Shown in pieces: positions 29,387 through 37,983 of a stretch of DNA of 64,000 nucleotides. The DNA comes from Weissella hellenica (GTDB lineage: Bacteria; Bacillota; Bacilli; Lactobacillales; Lactobacillaceae): NCBI RefSeq assembly GCF_005405545.1, contig NZ_BJEG01000001.1:366914-430913 (forward strand), read 5' to 3'. Below the pieces are notes generated by a model. That model worked only from the letters and a program-made list of their open reading frames with translations, did no database searches and was not told where the DNA came from. The first letter of the stretch is position 1; each line of letters opens with the position of its first letter. The position numbers were made by a program, and so were the translations under genes.

Positions 29387-30339
29387 TAGTATTTATTTAG
29401 TAAATCAATGGCAGTTTGTTTGTCGGTAATTAAAACATTGGCATAGCGTCCATTTAAAGCGCCGTGAATTGAAACTAGTTTCTTTTTGGCACCAGCTACT
29501 AAAATAGAATAATCTTTTTGTCGTAAATTTGCTAAATCAATACCGGTTGTACGATTGTTAAGCTCAGGATTGATGATATGACCGTCTTTATCAATAAAGC
29601 GTGAGACGATATCACCAACTGCTAAATGTTGTAAGTCTGCAACTTCTTGTTCGCTTAAATAACCAAGACGAAATAGCGATGAATGGTCTTGAACAGTTCC
29701 TGTTGTGTAAATAGCGATATTACTTTGGATACCCGTTTCATAAATTTGATGAATAAATTTATCTTTGATAACAATTTCCTTAGTAATAGCGCTATCCAAA
29801 AATGTTGGTAGCGGTAAATTAATGGTATTCGTGTGAAATGCTTGTGCAAATTTTTGATTAATATCATTCGCATGATCACTTAAATCAGATTCAGACATAC
29901 TACCTTTAAGTTGAACAACTTTAATATTGTGATGTTCGTTTGGAATTAAATGATGGGCAACAGCAGTTAGTGTGTGTCCCCAACTAATACCAATAATATC
30001 ATTGTCTTTTACAATTTTATTTAAGTAGCTAGCGGTTAATTTGCCAAGTTTATCGTTAATGAGTTGGGTATCGTCAACAAAATTTTCAGCTATTAAAACA
30101 TCTTTTAATTGATACTTTTTCTTAAGTTGCATTTGTAACAAACTCAAGTCTTGATTGGGGTCGTTTATGATTATTTGGACCATACCATTTTCTTTTGCGT
30201 AAGCTAGTAGACGAGAAATAGTAGGTCTTGAAATATTTAATTTTTTAGCGATTTCATTCTGACTAAGACCATCTTCATAGTATAAATGGCAAATTTCGAG
30301 TGCAGTTTGGTTTTTATTCGTAGTTGATGTATTAACCAT
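29386..30339 (-). CDS. SorC/DeoR-type sugar-binding regulator
   Basis: A 317-residue regulator of the SorC family (B. subtilis DeoR/CggR type). The start at 30339 is chosen because GGGGGAG precedes it by about 12 bases, and the upstream extension lacks homology. Residues 1-65 form the helix-turn-helix (LYYEDGLSQNEIAKKLNISR, PTISRLLAYAKENG). The rest is the effector domain with GISWGHTLTAVAHHL, VVQLKGS and VAGAKKKLVSIHGAL-type motifs that bind a phosphosugar. Divergent from the DeoC-like gene, so by analogy it may sense a deoxyribose phosphate. The downstream end abuts repeat copy 2. Confidence 0.88.
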   Translation of the reverse strand: MVNTSTTNKNQTALEICHLYYEDGLSQNEIAKKLNISRPTISRLLAYAKENGMVQIIINDPNQDLSLLQMQLKKKYQLKDVLIAENFVDDTQLINDKLGKLTASYLNKIVKDNDIIGISWGHTLTAVAHHLIPNEHHNIKVVQLKGSMSESDLSDHANDINQKFAQAFHTNTINLPLPTFLDSAITKEIVIKDKFIHQIYETGIQSNIAIYTTGTVQDHSSLFRLGYLSEQEVADLQHLAVGDIVSRFIDKDGHIINPELNNRTTGIDLANLRQKDYSILVAGAKKKLVSIHGALNGRYANVLITDKQTAIDLLNKY

Positions 30340-30437
30340 GTATTGTAATGACTCCCCCGCTTGATTTATGTAAATTATATCACAATTTAAACGGTTTCCT
30401 AAATCGAATGAACATAATTTCAAACAAAGTGTTTACA

Positions 30438-30472
30438 TTTGTTCAAACCTTGGTTACAATGAATTTGTTCAT
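30438..30472 (+). promoter_or_regulatory. candidate operator: TTTGTTCA direct repeats
   Basis: TTTGTTCA occurs at 30438-30445 and 30464-30471, 26 bases apart, with TGAACA also at 30409-30414. All lie between the divergent regulator and DeoC-like genes. Likely binding sites of the SorC-type regulator. Confidence 0.45.
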
Positions 30473-30508
30473 GAGCACGACAAAAATTATTAAAGGGGTT
30501 ATCTAGAA

Positions 30509-31066
30509 ATGGACTTAAATCATTTTCTTGAACATACAACGTTAAATCGTGCAGCATCAAAGCAAGAGGTGGATCAAGTAGTTAAAGAAGCACGTGACAA
30601 CCATTTTTATTCGGTAGTCGTTAATTCAAAATGGGTTTCATACGTTAGTAAGCAGCTTTTGTTATCACCAGTCAAAACGATCTGCATGATTACAACCGAT
30701 GCAACGAATGACAAAATTATTGAAGTCAATGAGGCCATTGAAAATGGGGCAGAAGAATTAAGTGTTTTATTGAATATTGATGAGTTAAAAGCGGGGCATT
30801 ATGAAATTGTGTACGCTGAGATTAATGCGCTTGTTGCAACAGCACATCAGGCAGGCACGTTACTGACTGTTATGATAGCAACTGATTGCTTGACTGATAA
30901 AGAAATTGTTACGGCCAGTCAAATCATTGCGGACACAAATGCTGATTGTAAAAAAATAAAAATTATTGGTAACATTCAAAATACGATAGAGGCCGAAACA
31001 ATGATTGCCATTGGGGCGGAACGTGTGGGTGCTAACGATAGTATGGCAATTATTGGTAAAGCATAA
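30509..31066 (+). CDS. DeoC-like protein lacking catalytic residues
   Basis: A 185-residue relative of deoxyribose-phosphate aldolase (normal length about 220). Shared features: LEHTTLNRAASKQEVDQ at the N terminus, FYSVVVNSKWV, NGAEELSVLLNI and the C-terminal IGNIQNTIEAETMIAIGAERVGA. The segment that should contain the Schiff-base lysine (VKTSTGF.GGAT region) is deleted, and the active-site Asp of the E-V-D-M motif is Ser85. It therefore should not work as an aldolase. The start follows AAAGGGG. A second, intact DeoC is encoded at 39928-40635. It may be a sensor or binding paralogue, or a decaying gene with a still-open frame. Confidence 0.75.
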   Translation: MDLNHFLEHTTLNRAASKQEVDQVVKEARDNHFYSVVVNSKWVSYVSKQLLLSPVKTICMITTDATNDKIIEVNEAIENGAEELSVLLNIDELKAGHYEIVYAEINALVATAHQAGTLLTVMIATDCLTDKEIVTASQIIADTNADCKKIKIIGNIQNTIEAETMIAIGAERVGANDSMAIIGKA

Positions 31067-31103
31067 ATATGGTCGGTAAAACGACTTTTTATTTTAGATT
31101 TTT

Positions 31104-31118
31104 AAGTAAGCGCTTGCA
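31104..31118 (+). promoter_or_regulatory. cre site upstream of ppsA
   Basis: AAGTAAGCGCTTGCA, one mismatch to the cre consensus, 53 bases before the ppsA start. Confidence 0.65.
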
Positions 31119-31170
31119 TATATTTGGGGAGCATACCGAATTATGAGCCAAGGTTTAAGGAGAATTTTTC

Positions 31171-33570
31171 ATGGCAAACAGAACTACTGCTAATATTTTA
31201 TGGTTTGACGAATTAAGTCGTACTGACGTCGATTTAGTTGGTGGCAAATCAGCTTCACTGGGGGAATTAACTTCAGCTACTAACATGCCAGTCCCATATG
31301 GGTTTGCCACAACGACGCATGCTTATCGTGAATTTATGGCGATAACTGGCGTAAGCGACAAAATTAAAGCGCTTCTAAATGATATTCATGATTACGAAGA
31401 TGCAAAAGAACTGCACACAGTGTGTGCACAAATTCGTCAATTAATCATGGATCATGATATGCCTGCTAGTTTAACAACTGAAATTAAACAAGCGTATGCA
31501 GCGTTAGCACAAAAGGTTGGTGAAACAATGCCTTTTGTTGCCGTACGTTCTAGTGCAACAGCTGAAGATTTGCCGGATGCTTCATTTGCTGGTCAACAAG
31601 AATCTTATCTTAATATTCAAGGTGGTGATGATATTGTTCAACAAATTAAGGCGTGCTATGCATCATTATTTACCGACCGTGCGACATATTATCGTCATAA
31701 ACAAAACTTTCCCCATGAACAAGTAGCATTATCAGCTACTATCCAAATGATGGTGTCTTCTCAGGCGTCTGGCGTGATGTTTTCAATTAATGTGGGTAAT
31801 GGTGATGAAAAAGAAATCATTATTGATAGTGTTTGGGGACTTGGTGAGTACTTAGTACAAGGAACCGTTACACCCGATGATTTTATTGTTAATAAGGAGT
31901 CACTTGAAATTCTGTCAAAAGATATCACGACAAAAAATATTGCACTAAAGCGATTACCAAATGGTGGTGTAGCAGAGCAAACATTATCTACACAACAAGC
32001 CAAACAACCTTCATTAACTGATAAACAAGTGATTGAATTAGCTGGCTATGCTAAAAAAATTGAAAAACATTATGGTTGTTATATGGATATGGAATTTGCT
32101 CTTGATGAAAAGACGGGCAAAATATGGATTATTCAGGCGCGACCCGAAACAGTTTGGTCACAAAAAAACAAGCAATTAGCAAAAAATAATGAGGTGAATA
32201 TGATGCCAAAAAATCAAGAAATGCATGTTCTTGTTAAAGGATTGCCTGCTAGTCCAGGAACTGCGAGTGGCATAGTACGAGTTATCGAAAATACAGCAGA
32301 TATTAATCAATTTAAAGAAGGTGAAATATTAGTTACGAGTATGACCTCACCAGACTGGGTGCCAATTATGAAAAAAGCTCGTGCCATTATTACGAATAAT
32401 GGTGGTCGTACATGTCATGCAGCAATTGTGTCTCGTGAAATGCAGATACCAAGTATTGTCGGCACCGCAAGTCGTGGTGTAGCTGCGATGGATGTTTTGA
32501 AAACGGGTGATATGATTACTGTTGATGCAAAAAATGGGGTAGTATATGCAGGTGAAGAAACATCTATTTTAGCTGATAATAGACAACAACCGGCAGCTAA
32601 AGAAGTATCAACTGATACAGAATATTTTGCACCAACAGCTACGAAGGTCATGATGAACTTAGGAGATCCCGAGTTAGTTGAAAAATATGAACACTTACCT
32701 GTCGATGGTGTTGGCTTAATGCGGGAAGAATTCATTTGGACAAGTTATATTCATGAACATCCCCTTTACTTAATTAGCCAAGGCAAAGCAGAAAAGGCGA
32801 TTAATATGTTGGCCGATGGCATTAGTAAAGTGGTTCGTGCAATGGGACAGCGACCAGTTGTTTTACGATTATCAGATTTTAAATCAAGTGAATATCGTAA
32901 CCTAAAAGGTGGTGCTGAATTTGAACCAAATGAGCCAGCTGATTTGTTAGGCTGGCGTGGCGCATCACGATATTATGATCCAAAGTTTATTGAAGCTTTT
33001 AAATTGGAATTAGCAGCGGTTAAAAAGGTTCGAGAAGAATTTGGGTTGACGAATTTAAATGTCATGTTGCCTTTTGTAAGGACAATTGATGAAGCTAAAA
33101 AAGTAACGGAAATTATGACGGCAGCTGGCTTGGTACGATCAGAAGACTTTAAGGTTTATATGATGGCTGAAATTCCAGCAAATATTATTTTGGCTGATCA
33201 ATTCAATCAATATATTGATGGTTACTCAATTGGGTCAAATGATTTAACCATGTTGTTACTCGGTTTGGATCGAAACAATGATACAGTTGCGTCGTTGTTT
33301 GATGAACGTAATTTATCAGTAAAAAGAGCTATTGCGCATCTGATTACAACAGCCCATAAAGATGGCAAGACCGTATCAATTTGTGGTCAGGCGCCGTCTC
33401 AATATCCAGAGTTTACGGAATTCCTTATTAAGCAAGGAATTGATTATGTTTCGGTTAATCCTGATATGGTTAAAACGACTAAGCATAATGTTGCGCACTA
33501 TGAACAACGAATTCTATTGGATAAGGCAACGGGTAATGGTCGACAGGATCCAACAAATTATCAGTGGTAA
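31171..33570 (+). CDS. ppsA: phosphoenolpyruvate synthase
   Basis: A 799-residue enzyme making PEP from pyruvate and ATP (with AMP and phosphate released). Domain order is normal: N-terminal ATP-grasp (GGKSASLGEL; AVRSSATAEDLPDASFAGQQE), central swivelling domain with the phospho-histidine H416 in NNGGRTCHAAIVSRE, and a C-terminal PEP-binding TIM barrel (GVGLMREEF; MMAEIPANI; GSNDLTMLLLGLDR; SICGQAPSQYPEF). The start follows AAGGAGA. It offers a gluconeogenic route when cells live on lactate, pyruvate or pyruvate-yielding substrates such as galactonate. The cre site predicts repression by good sugars. Confidence 0.95.
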   Translation: MANRTTANILWFDELSRTDVDLVGGKSASLGELTSATNMPVPYGFATTTHAYREFMAITGVSDKIKALLNDIHDYEDAKELHTVCAQIRQLIMDHDMPASLTTEIKQAYAALAQKVGETMPFVAVRSSATAEDLPDASFAGQQESYLNIQGGDDIVQQIKACYASLFTDRATYYRHKQNFPHEQVALSATIQMMVSSQASGVMFSINVGNGDEKEIIIDSVWGLGEYLVQGTVTPDDFIVNKESLEILSKDITTKNIALKRLPNGGVAEQTLSTQQAKQPSLTDKQVIELAGYAKKIEKHYGCYMDMEFALDEKTGKIWIIQARPETVWSQKNKQLAKNNEVNMMPKNQEMHVLVKGLPASPGTASGIVRVIENTADINQFKEGEILVTSMTSPDWVPIMKKARAIITNNGGRTCHAAIVSREMQIPSIVGTASRGVAAMDVLKTGDMITVDAKNGVVYAGEETSILADNRQQPAAKEVSTDTEYFAPTATKVMMNLGDPELVEKYEHLPVDGVGLMREEFIWTSYIHEHPLYLISQGKAEKAINMLADGISKVVRAMGQRPVVLRLSDFKSSEYRNLKGGAEFEPNEPADLLGWRGASRYYDPKFIEAFKLELAAVKKVREEFGLTNLNVMLPFVRTIDEAKKVTEIMTAAGLVRSEDFKVYMMAEIPANIILADQFNQYIDGYSIGSNDLTMLLLGLDRNNDTVASLFDERNLSVKRAIAHLITTAHKDGKTVSICGQAPSQYPEFTEFLIKQGIDYVSVNPDMVKTTKHNVAHYEQRILLDKATGNGRQDPTNYQW

Positions 33571-33589
33571 AAGATATTTTCACTACCAA

Positions 33590-33621
33590 AATAACCCCGT
33601 ACATTAATGTACGGGGTTATT
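33590..33621 (+). terminator. bidirectional terminator between ppsA and the deoxyribosyltransferase gene
   Basis: A perfect 15-bp stem (33590-33604 with 33607-33621) between convergent genes. Confidence 0.85.
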
Positions 33622-33652
33622 TTACGATTGTAATGACGCAATGATACCTTAT

Positions 33653-34195
33653 TTAAATAATCTTACCATCATAAATACGTGATGCGATACTCATGAAATC
33701 AAACGTTGCGAGTTCATCAGTTGAACGAACGTATGATGATGGGCCAATAGCTGGCATCAAGTTGATTGGGTTTGCAACCCAATCACCATCATAGAACGCA
33801 ACTGATGGGCGACCAAGGGCGTTAGCGTAACCTAACTCAAAGGCAGTACCACTATCTTCGTTCCCAGCGGTAATAACGCCTAATGTAACGTCAGAATTTC
33901 GGATTGCTGTTATATCAGCGTTATATGTTGCAACAGCCCATTTGAAGTCAGGTTCAAAGTCGCCATTTTCGTCAAATGCTTGACCACCAAATTGGTTAAG
34001 CAAAGGTACGTGAACGTAGCTGATTGTTGGATTATTGTTTAATGCTTTATATGAAGCAATTAAGGTATCGATTTGTTGGTCTGAAAACCAACCAGCACCT
34101 AAGTAAATTGTCTTGGCACCAGGGACTTTAGTGACTTCCGATGAAGCCTCTTTGATGTCTTGTAATTGTTGAATCAATTCGTTCATACTAAGCAT
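33653..34195 (-). CDS. nucleoside 2-deoxyribosyltransferase
   Basis: A 180-residue cytosolic enzyme that swaps bases between 2'-deoxyribonucleosides, used in lactobacilli for deoxynucleoside salvage. Signature elements: TIYLGAGWFSDQQ near residue 30, the DITAIRNSDV substrate loop and the catalytic Glu120 in DSGTAFELGYANALG. The start at 34195 is supported by GGGAGA 6 bases upstream. Nearby deoC genes (two) and a DeoR-like regulator fit a local deoxyribose/deoxynucleoside theme, although it is not in an operon with them. Confidence 0.9.
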   Translation of the reverse strand: MLSMNELIQQLQDIKEASSEVTKVPGAKTIYLGAGWFSDQQIDTLIASYKALNNNPTISYVHVPLLNQFGGQAFDENGDFEPDFKWAVATYNADITAIRNSDVTLGVITAGNEDSGTAFELGYANALGRPSVAFYDGDWVANPINLMPAIGPSSYVRSTDELATFDFMSIASRIYDGKII

Positions 34196-34461
34196 ATAGA
34201 TCTCCCAAAAAAATTATTTATAACTACTATTATGACATGTCAATTGGATGAAAGAAACTGAAAAATAAAAATTTAGGATATTTTTGGTAACTTTACAAAA
34301 TAAAAAGTTTGTAAGGTTAATGTTTACACAAATAATACCAAACCAACATGAACTCTCTATTAAATCGTGACATCTATTTAATAGAATTAAAAGTGTCATT
34401 AAGACAACGTTTATTCTATTTATTGCTTTTTATACTAGAACTACCATAGAAGGAGTTTGTG

Positions 34462-35334
34462 ATGAAAAAAGGGTTATTGTTAGTAGGAACAGCAGGAATT
34501 ATTGCTGCTGGTGGGTTAATGGGAACTACTGTTCATGCTGCATCAACGAAACAGGTAACGGCAGTGGGTTCAACCGCATTACAGCCTTTAGCTGCGCAAG
34601 TTGCCGAAGAATTTGGTAATCGTAATCCTGGCGTAACTGTTAATGTTCAAGGTGGTGGTTCAGGTGCTGGATTAAGTCAAGTCGGTAAAGGTAATGTGAC
34701 GATTGGTAATTCAGATATTTTTGCTGAACAAAAAGATGGTATCAATGCTAAAAAATTAAAAGATCATAAAGTAGCCGTAGTGGGTATTACGCCAGTTGTT
34801 AATTCAGATGTCAAAGTATCCAACTTAAAAATGGAACAACTTCGGGATATTTTCACAGGAAAGATAACTAACTGGGAAGAAGTTGGTGGTCAAGATCAAA
34901 AGATTTCAGTCATTAATCGTGCGCAAGGATCTGGAACACGGTTTACTTTTGAACAAGAGGTCTTAGATGGTAAAACAGCTAAAACTTCACAAGAGCAAGA
35001 TGATAATGGTGCTGTACAAAAGATTGTTTCAACAACGCCAGGTGCAATTTCATACTTAGCATTTTCGTATACATCAGGTAGTCAGGCAAAAAACTTAAAG
35101 CCTGTCTCAATTGATAAAGTACGGCCAACGGAAAAAAATGTGCAAAAAGACAAGTGGTCAATCTGGGCATATGAGCACATGTATACAACAAAGAAAACAG
35201 ATAAAAATACGACAAAATATATTAAATTTATGAAGTCAAAGACAATGAAAAGCACAGTTAAAAAATTAGGTTATATTCCAATGAGTGATATGCAAGTCAA
35301 AAAGGATGCAGATGGTGATGTGACTAAAAAGTAA
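34462..35334 (+). CDS. PstS-like phosphate-binding protein
   Basis: A 290-residue periplasmic-binding-type protein. The signal peptide (LLLVGTAGIIAAGGLMGTTV) ends with an AxA-type site (VHAAS) and, as with the OppA-like protein, lacks a lipobox cysteine. PstS features: VTAVGSTALQPLA, VQGGGSGAGLSQVGKG, the IGNSD loop and NRAQGSGTRFTFEQ. The ATG at 34462 is chosen since AAGGAG lies 8 bases upstream. No pstCAB genes are adjacent, so it is an orphan receptor or part of a phosphate system elsewhere. Confidence 0.87.
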   Translation: MKKGLLLVGTAGIIAAGGLMGTTVHAASTKQVTAVGSTALQPLAAQVAEEFGNRNPGVTVNVQGGGSGAGLSQVGKGNVTIGNSDIFAEQKDGINAKKLKDHKVAVVGITPVVNSDVKVSNLKMEQLRDIFTGKITNWEEVGGQDQKISVINRAQGSGTRFTFEQEVLDGKTAKTSQEQDDNGAVQKIVSTTPGAISYLAFSYTSGSQAKNLKPVSIDKVRPTEKNVQKDKWSIWAYEHMYTTKKTDKNTTKYIKFMKSKTMKSTVKKLGYIPMSDMQVKKDADGDVTKK

Positions 35335-35360
35335 TCATATTTGTTAGATAAATTTATTAG

Positions 35361-35391
35361 GTATCATTCAGTTAATGGATGATACTTTTTT
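35361..35391 (+). terminator. terminator after pstS-like gene
   Basis: A 7-bp stem (35361-35367 with 35379-35385) and six T. Confidence 0.75.
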
Positions 35392-35417
35392 GTTAGTGTT
35401 GAGGCGTGTTTTATTTA

Positions 35418-35432
35418 TAGAAAGCGGTTACA
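35418..35432 (+). promoter_or_regulatory. cre site upstream of OsmC-family gene
   Basis: TAGAAAGCGGTTACA, one mismatch to the cre consensus, 33 bases before the start. Confidence 0.6.
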
Positions 35433-35464
35433 ATTAGCTTATATAAAAACAGGGGGAAATGTTG

Positions 35465-35893
35465 ATGAAAAATGATATACGCTGGGATAAAGCAATGTAT
35501 ACGACTGACACATATAATGTTGAAGGATTAAATGGTCATGCTTATGCTGAAAATGGTATTTCTGTAGAAACGAGCAGCCCTTTAAGTGATGAACCCGGTA
35601 CAAATCCAGAACAATTATTGGGGATGTCGTTGTGTACTTGCTTGGTTGGGACGATGGCAGTGATTTTAAAAGAACATCATATTAACGAAAAAGCCAAAGC
35701 ACATGCCAAAATTTCATATGTAAAAGGAAAGGGACGCTATGAATTTTTAGTTCATGCGCAAGTTTGCGTCCCTGGTCAAACTTTACCTCAAACACGTGCA
35801 TTGGTTAGTGAAGTAGAAAATCGTTGCTGTGTTTCGCAGTTACTTAGTGGTAGTGACAATTATAGTATTGAAGCGGTGTTAGATTGGGAGTAA
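35465..35893 (+). CDS. OsmC/Ohr-family peroxide-reducing protein
   Basis: A 142-residue protein from the ATG at 35465 (GGGGGA about 9 bases upstream; the ATG at 35459 is too close). OsmC-family layout: NPEQLLGMSLCTCLVGTMAV with Cys57/Cys59 on the central helix, and VENRCCVSQLLSG with Cys121/Cys122. In the family one cysteine from each region forms the redox pair that reduces organic hydroperoxides. Useful next to H2O2-generating glycerol metabolism. The cysteine arrangement is richer than usual. Confidence 0.85.
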   Translation: MKNDIRWDKAMYTTDTYNVEGLNGHAYAENGISVETSSPLSDEPGTNPEQLLGMSLCTCLVGTMAVILKEHHINEKAKAHAKISYVKGKGRYEFLVHAQVCVPGQTLPQTRALVSEVENRCCVSQLLSGSDNYSIEAVLDWE

Positions 35894-36123
35894 ATGCTGT
35901 TATATTAAGTGATTTATGATTATATTGCATACCAATTTAAGACGATTTTGACTGTCTACCCCTTTTTACAGTAAAAATGAATGAAAACTATGGCTATTAT
36001 AGAATGTGAAATGTTTTGGTGATGTGTGTTTCAGTAAATACTCTGGTGATGCTGTTTATTTCTATGGTTATGCAAACAATTTCGGGTGTTATGGTAACAA
36101 AAATATGACCGAAGGAGTTTGAA

Positions 36124-36627
36124 ATGACTAAAAAATTGGCAGTAAAACTACAGGAGTATGAATTATTGATTTACGGTGTTCTTAAAGCAGGTGGCGTATA
36201 TCGACGTAGTATCAACTTTGAAGATTATTTGCAAGAGTTACGGTTGCTTGTTTTAAAACGTTTATTAGCTGGTGAAGAGTTTCAAGCACGAGATAATCCA
36301 GCTTTATTTAAGTGGTTACTCTGGCGTTTACGTGATTTACAACGCAGTTCCCAGCGATATGAAACAAGACATCACTTCACAAATGAAATACCAGAAATGA
36401 TCACCGATGAACAAAATTTTATACAATTAGAACTTTTAATGACAATTGATCAGTTGATTTCTGGCCATGGACAGGCAGACCAATTAAAACAATTGGTAAC
36501 TGATTTTGCGATGTATCCAGATGATACTGTGATGAAACGCTGTTTACGTTTAAAAATTCATCGCATGACTTATTACCGCCGTTTAAAATTATTACAGCAA
36601 GTGATAAATAAAAATCATTATGCATAA
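36124..36627 (+). CDS. ComX/SigH-like alternative sigma factor
   Basis: A 167-residue small sigma-70-family factor. An N-terminal region 2 resembles SigH/ComX of lactobacilli (YELLIYGVLKAGGVYRRSIN; EDYLQELRLLVLKR; DNPALFKWLLWRLRDLQRSS), and a C-terminal basic helix-turn-helix-like segment (MKRCLRLKIHRMTYYRRLKLL) fits region 4. The start follows AAGGAG. In related bacteria SigH/ComX drives late competence genes. The following gene resembles ComK, the other known competence master regulator, and its ATG is 23 bases downstream, so both are likely cotranscribed. Sequence divergence keeps the call at family level. Confidence 0.75.
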   Translation: MTKKLAVKLQEYELLIYGVLKAGGVYRRSINFEDYLQELRLLVLKRLLAGEEFQARDNPALFKWLLWRLRDLQRSSQRYETRHHFTNEIPEMITDEQNFIQLELLMTIDQLISGHGQADQLKQLVTDFAMYPDDTVMKRCLRLKIHRMTYYRRLKLLQQVINKNHYA

Positions 36628-36650
36628 TTTTGAATAGAGGAATAAGAAAA

Positions 36651-37358
36651 ATGACATATACAGTTACAGTATCAGAAAAGGGTTATTGTTCAGAGGTTCT
36701 AATGTCGGTTGCTGAAACAGGCGATATTTGTCCGCAAACAACACTGATGATTGTTGCAGCACATGATCGTTATCAACGCTCTGTTTCACGAATTTATTAT
36801 ATTGACGGAATGGTTGTTGACGTCAATGTCTCAACAAATTACTTACTGGCAAAATTGGAATCAAAAACGTCTTTTAAGCGGACGCAACAAATTGAGGCGT
36901 TTTATCGCTTACTACCACCAGCTTTAATAAGACAAATGCGTAGTTGGATTATGCAAAATTATGCTTTTATTCCCGTTACTAGTTACAAAAGTGGCCCGAC
37001 AACATGGGTTAATGCTAGATACATTAGTGATGTACAGACGCGGGGGATGCAAACAAGTATTATCTTAGTAGATGGTTCAGTTTTAAATATTAACAAGCAT
37101 AAAGATAAATTTATGAAACAGTTGGTAGCCACTAAGATAGTCAGTCTATGGATGACACAATATGCATTTGGTTATGGTGATCATTTTGATAAAATGTTAT
37201 TACCATTTATTAATTGGCCCGCACAAGTTGCTTATCAGATGAATCGAGACCGTTTGCAATATTTATTAATCGTCACAAGTTTAGAAAATCTGATGATTAA
37301 AGAAAATGAAACGAATATTAATAAAATTAATTATGTCATTCGTTTGATGGCACAATAA
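36651..37358 (+). CDS. ComK-like competence regulator
   Basis: A 235-residue protein. The ATG at 36651 follows AGAGGAATAAG. The central region (YAFIPVTSYKSGPTTWVNAR, ISDVQ, SIILVDGSVLNIN, KHKDKFMKQLVATKIVSLW) aligns in order with the ComK core of B. subtilis as I remember it (FLFPT..S....GWI....V, a strand with NG, then S...F..Q..R). It is longer than Bacillus ComK at both ends. ComK binds DNA and activates uptake genes. Coupled to the sigma-factor gene upstream and followed by ogt. The assignment rests on pattern similarity only. Confidence 0.65.
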   Translation: MTYTVTVSEKGYCSEVLMSVAETGDICPQTTLMIVAAHDRYQRSVSRIYYIDGMVVDVNVSTNYLLAKLESKTSFKRTQQIEAFYRLLPPALIRQMRSWIMQNYAFIPVTSYKSGPTTWVNARYISDVQTRGMQTSIILVDGSVLNINKHKDKFMKQLVATKIVSLWMTQYAFGYGDHFDKMLLPFINWPAQVAYQMNRDRLQYLLIVTSLENLMIKENETNINKINYVIRLMAQ

Positions 37359-37377
37359 ATAAAATTGAGGATAAGAA

Positions 37378-37881
37378 ATGCAATATATTCAAGTTATTAA
37401 TACGCCATTAGGGAAGATGACGTTACTGAGTGATGATGAATTTTTGTTGGGGAGTTGGTTTGAAGGACAGAAACATTTTGGTGGTAAATATGATTTATCA
37501 TCAGCGACTGTTGTAGATACACCAATATTACAGCAAGCAAAAAAATGGTTGTTAGCTTATTTTGCTGGTGAGCAACCAAATGCGAATGAATTGCCTATGC
37601 ATTTTAATGTTACGATTTTTCAAGAAAAAGTTTTAAAAGCACTACAGCAAGTACCATACGGTCAGACAGTAACCTATAAACAAATCTGTCATATGATTAC
37701 TCGTGATGAATTGCAAGCTAATAAATTATCACGAGCAGTGGGGAATGCGATTGGTACAAATCCGTTTGTTGTGTTTATTCCTTGTCATCGCGTACTTGGT
37801 AGTGACGGGTCACTAACAGGTTATGCTGCTGGACTTGGAAGAAAATCGGCATTGTTGACTTTAGAGCGAGTAGCATTCTAA
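37378..37881 (+). CDS. ogt: methylated-DNA--protein-cysteine methyltransferase
   Basis: A 167-residue suicide repair protein that removes alkyl groups from O6-alkylguanine. The acceptor is Cys136 in VVFIPCHRVLGSDGSLTGYA. The helix-turn-helix (VPYGQTVTYKQI; SRAVGNAIGTNP with the arginine finger) is typical. The start follows TTGAGGATAAG. It lies 19 bases after the ComK-like gene, so it may be under competence control. Confidence 0.93.
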   Translation: MQYIQVINTPLGKMTLLSDDEFLLGSWFEGQKHFGGKYDLSSATVVDTPILQQAKKWLLAYFAGEQPNANELPMHFNVTIFQEKVLKALQQVPYGQTVTYKQICHMITRDELQANKLSRAVGNAIGTNPFVVFIPCHRVLGSDGSLTGYAAGLGRKSALLTLERVAF

Positions 37882-37983
37882 TGGCGTTAAATATTTTTAC
37901 TAACTTAAGGAAAGTATGTTATCATAAACGTGAAATGAGGCATTAGCTTCATATAAAAAATCAAAAAATAGAGGGGTATTCAA

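Noticed and set aside
30438..30472. CRISPR-like repeats
   Set aside because: Only two short copies of an 8-mer in a promoter region; no array anywhere in the window.
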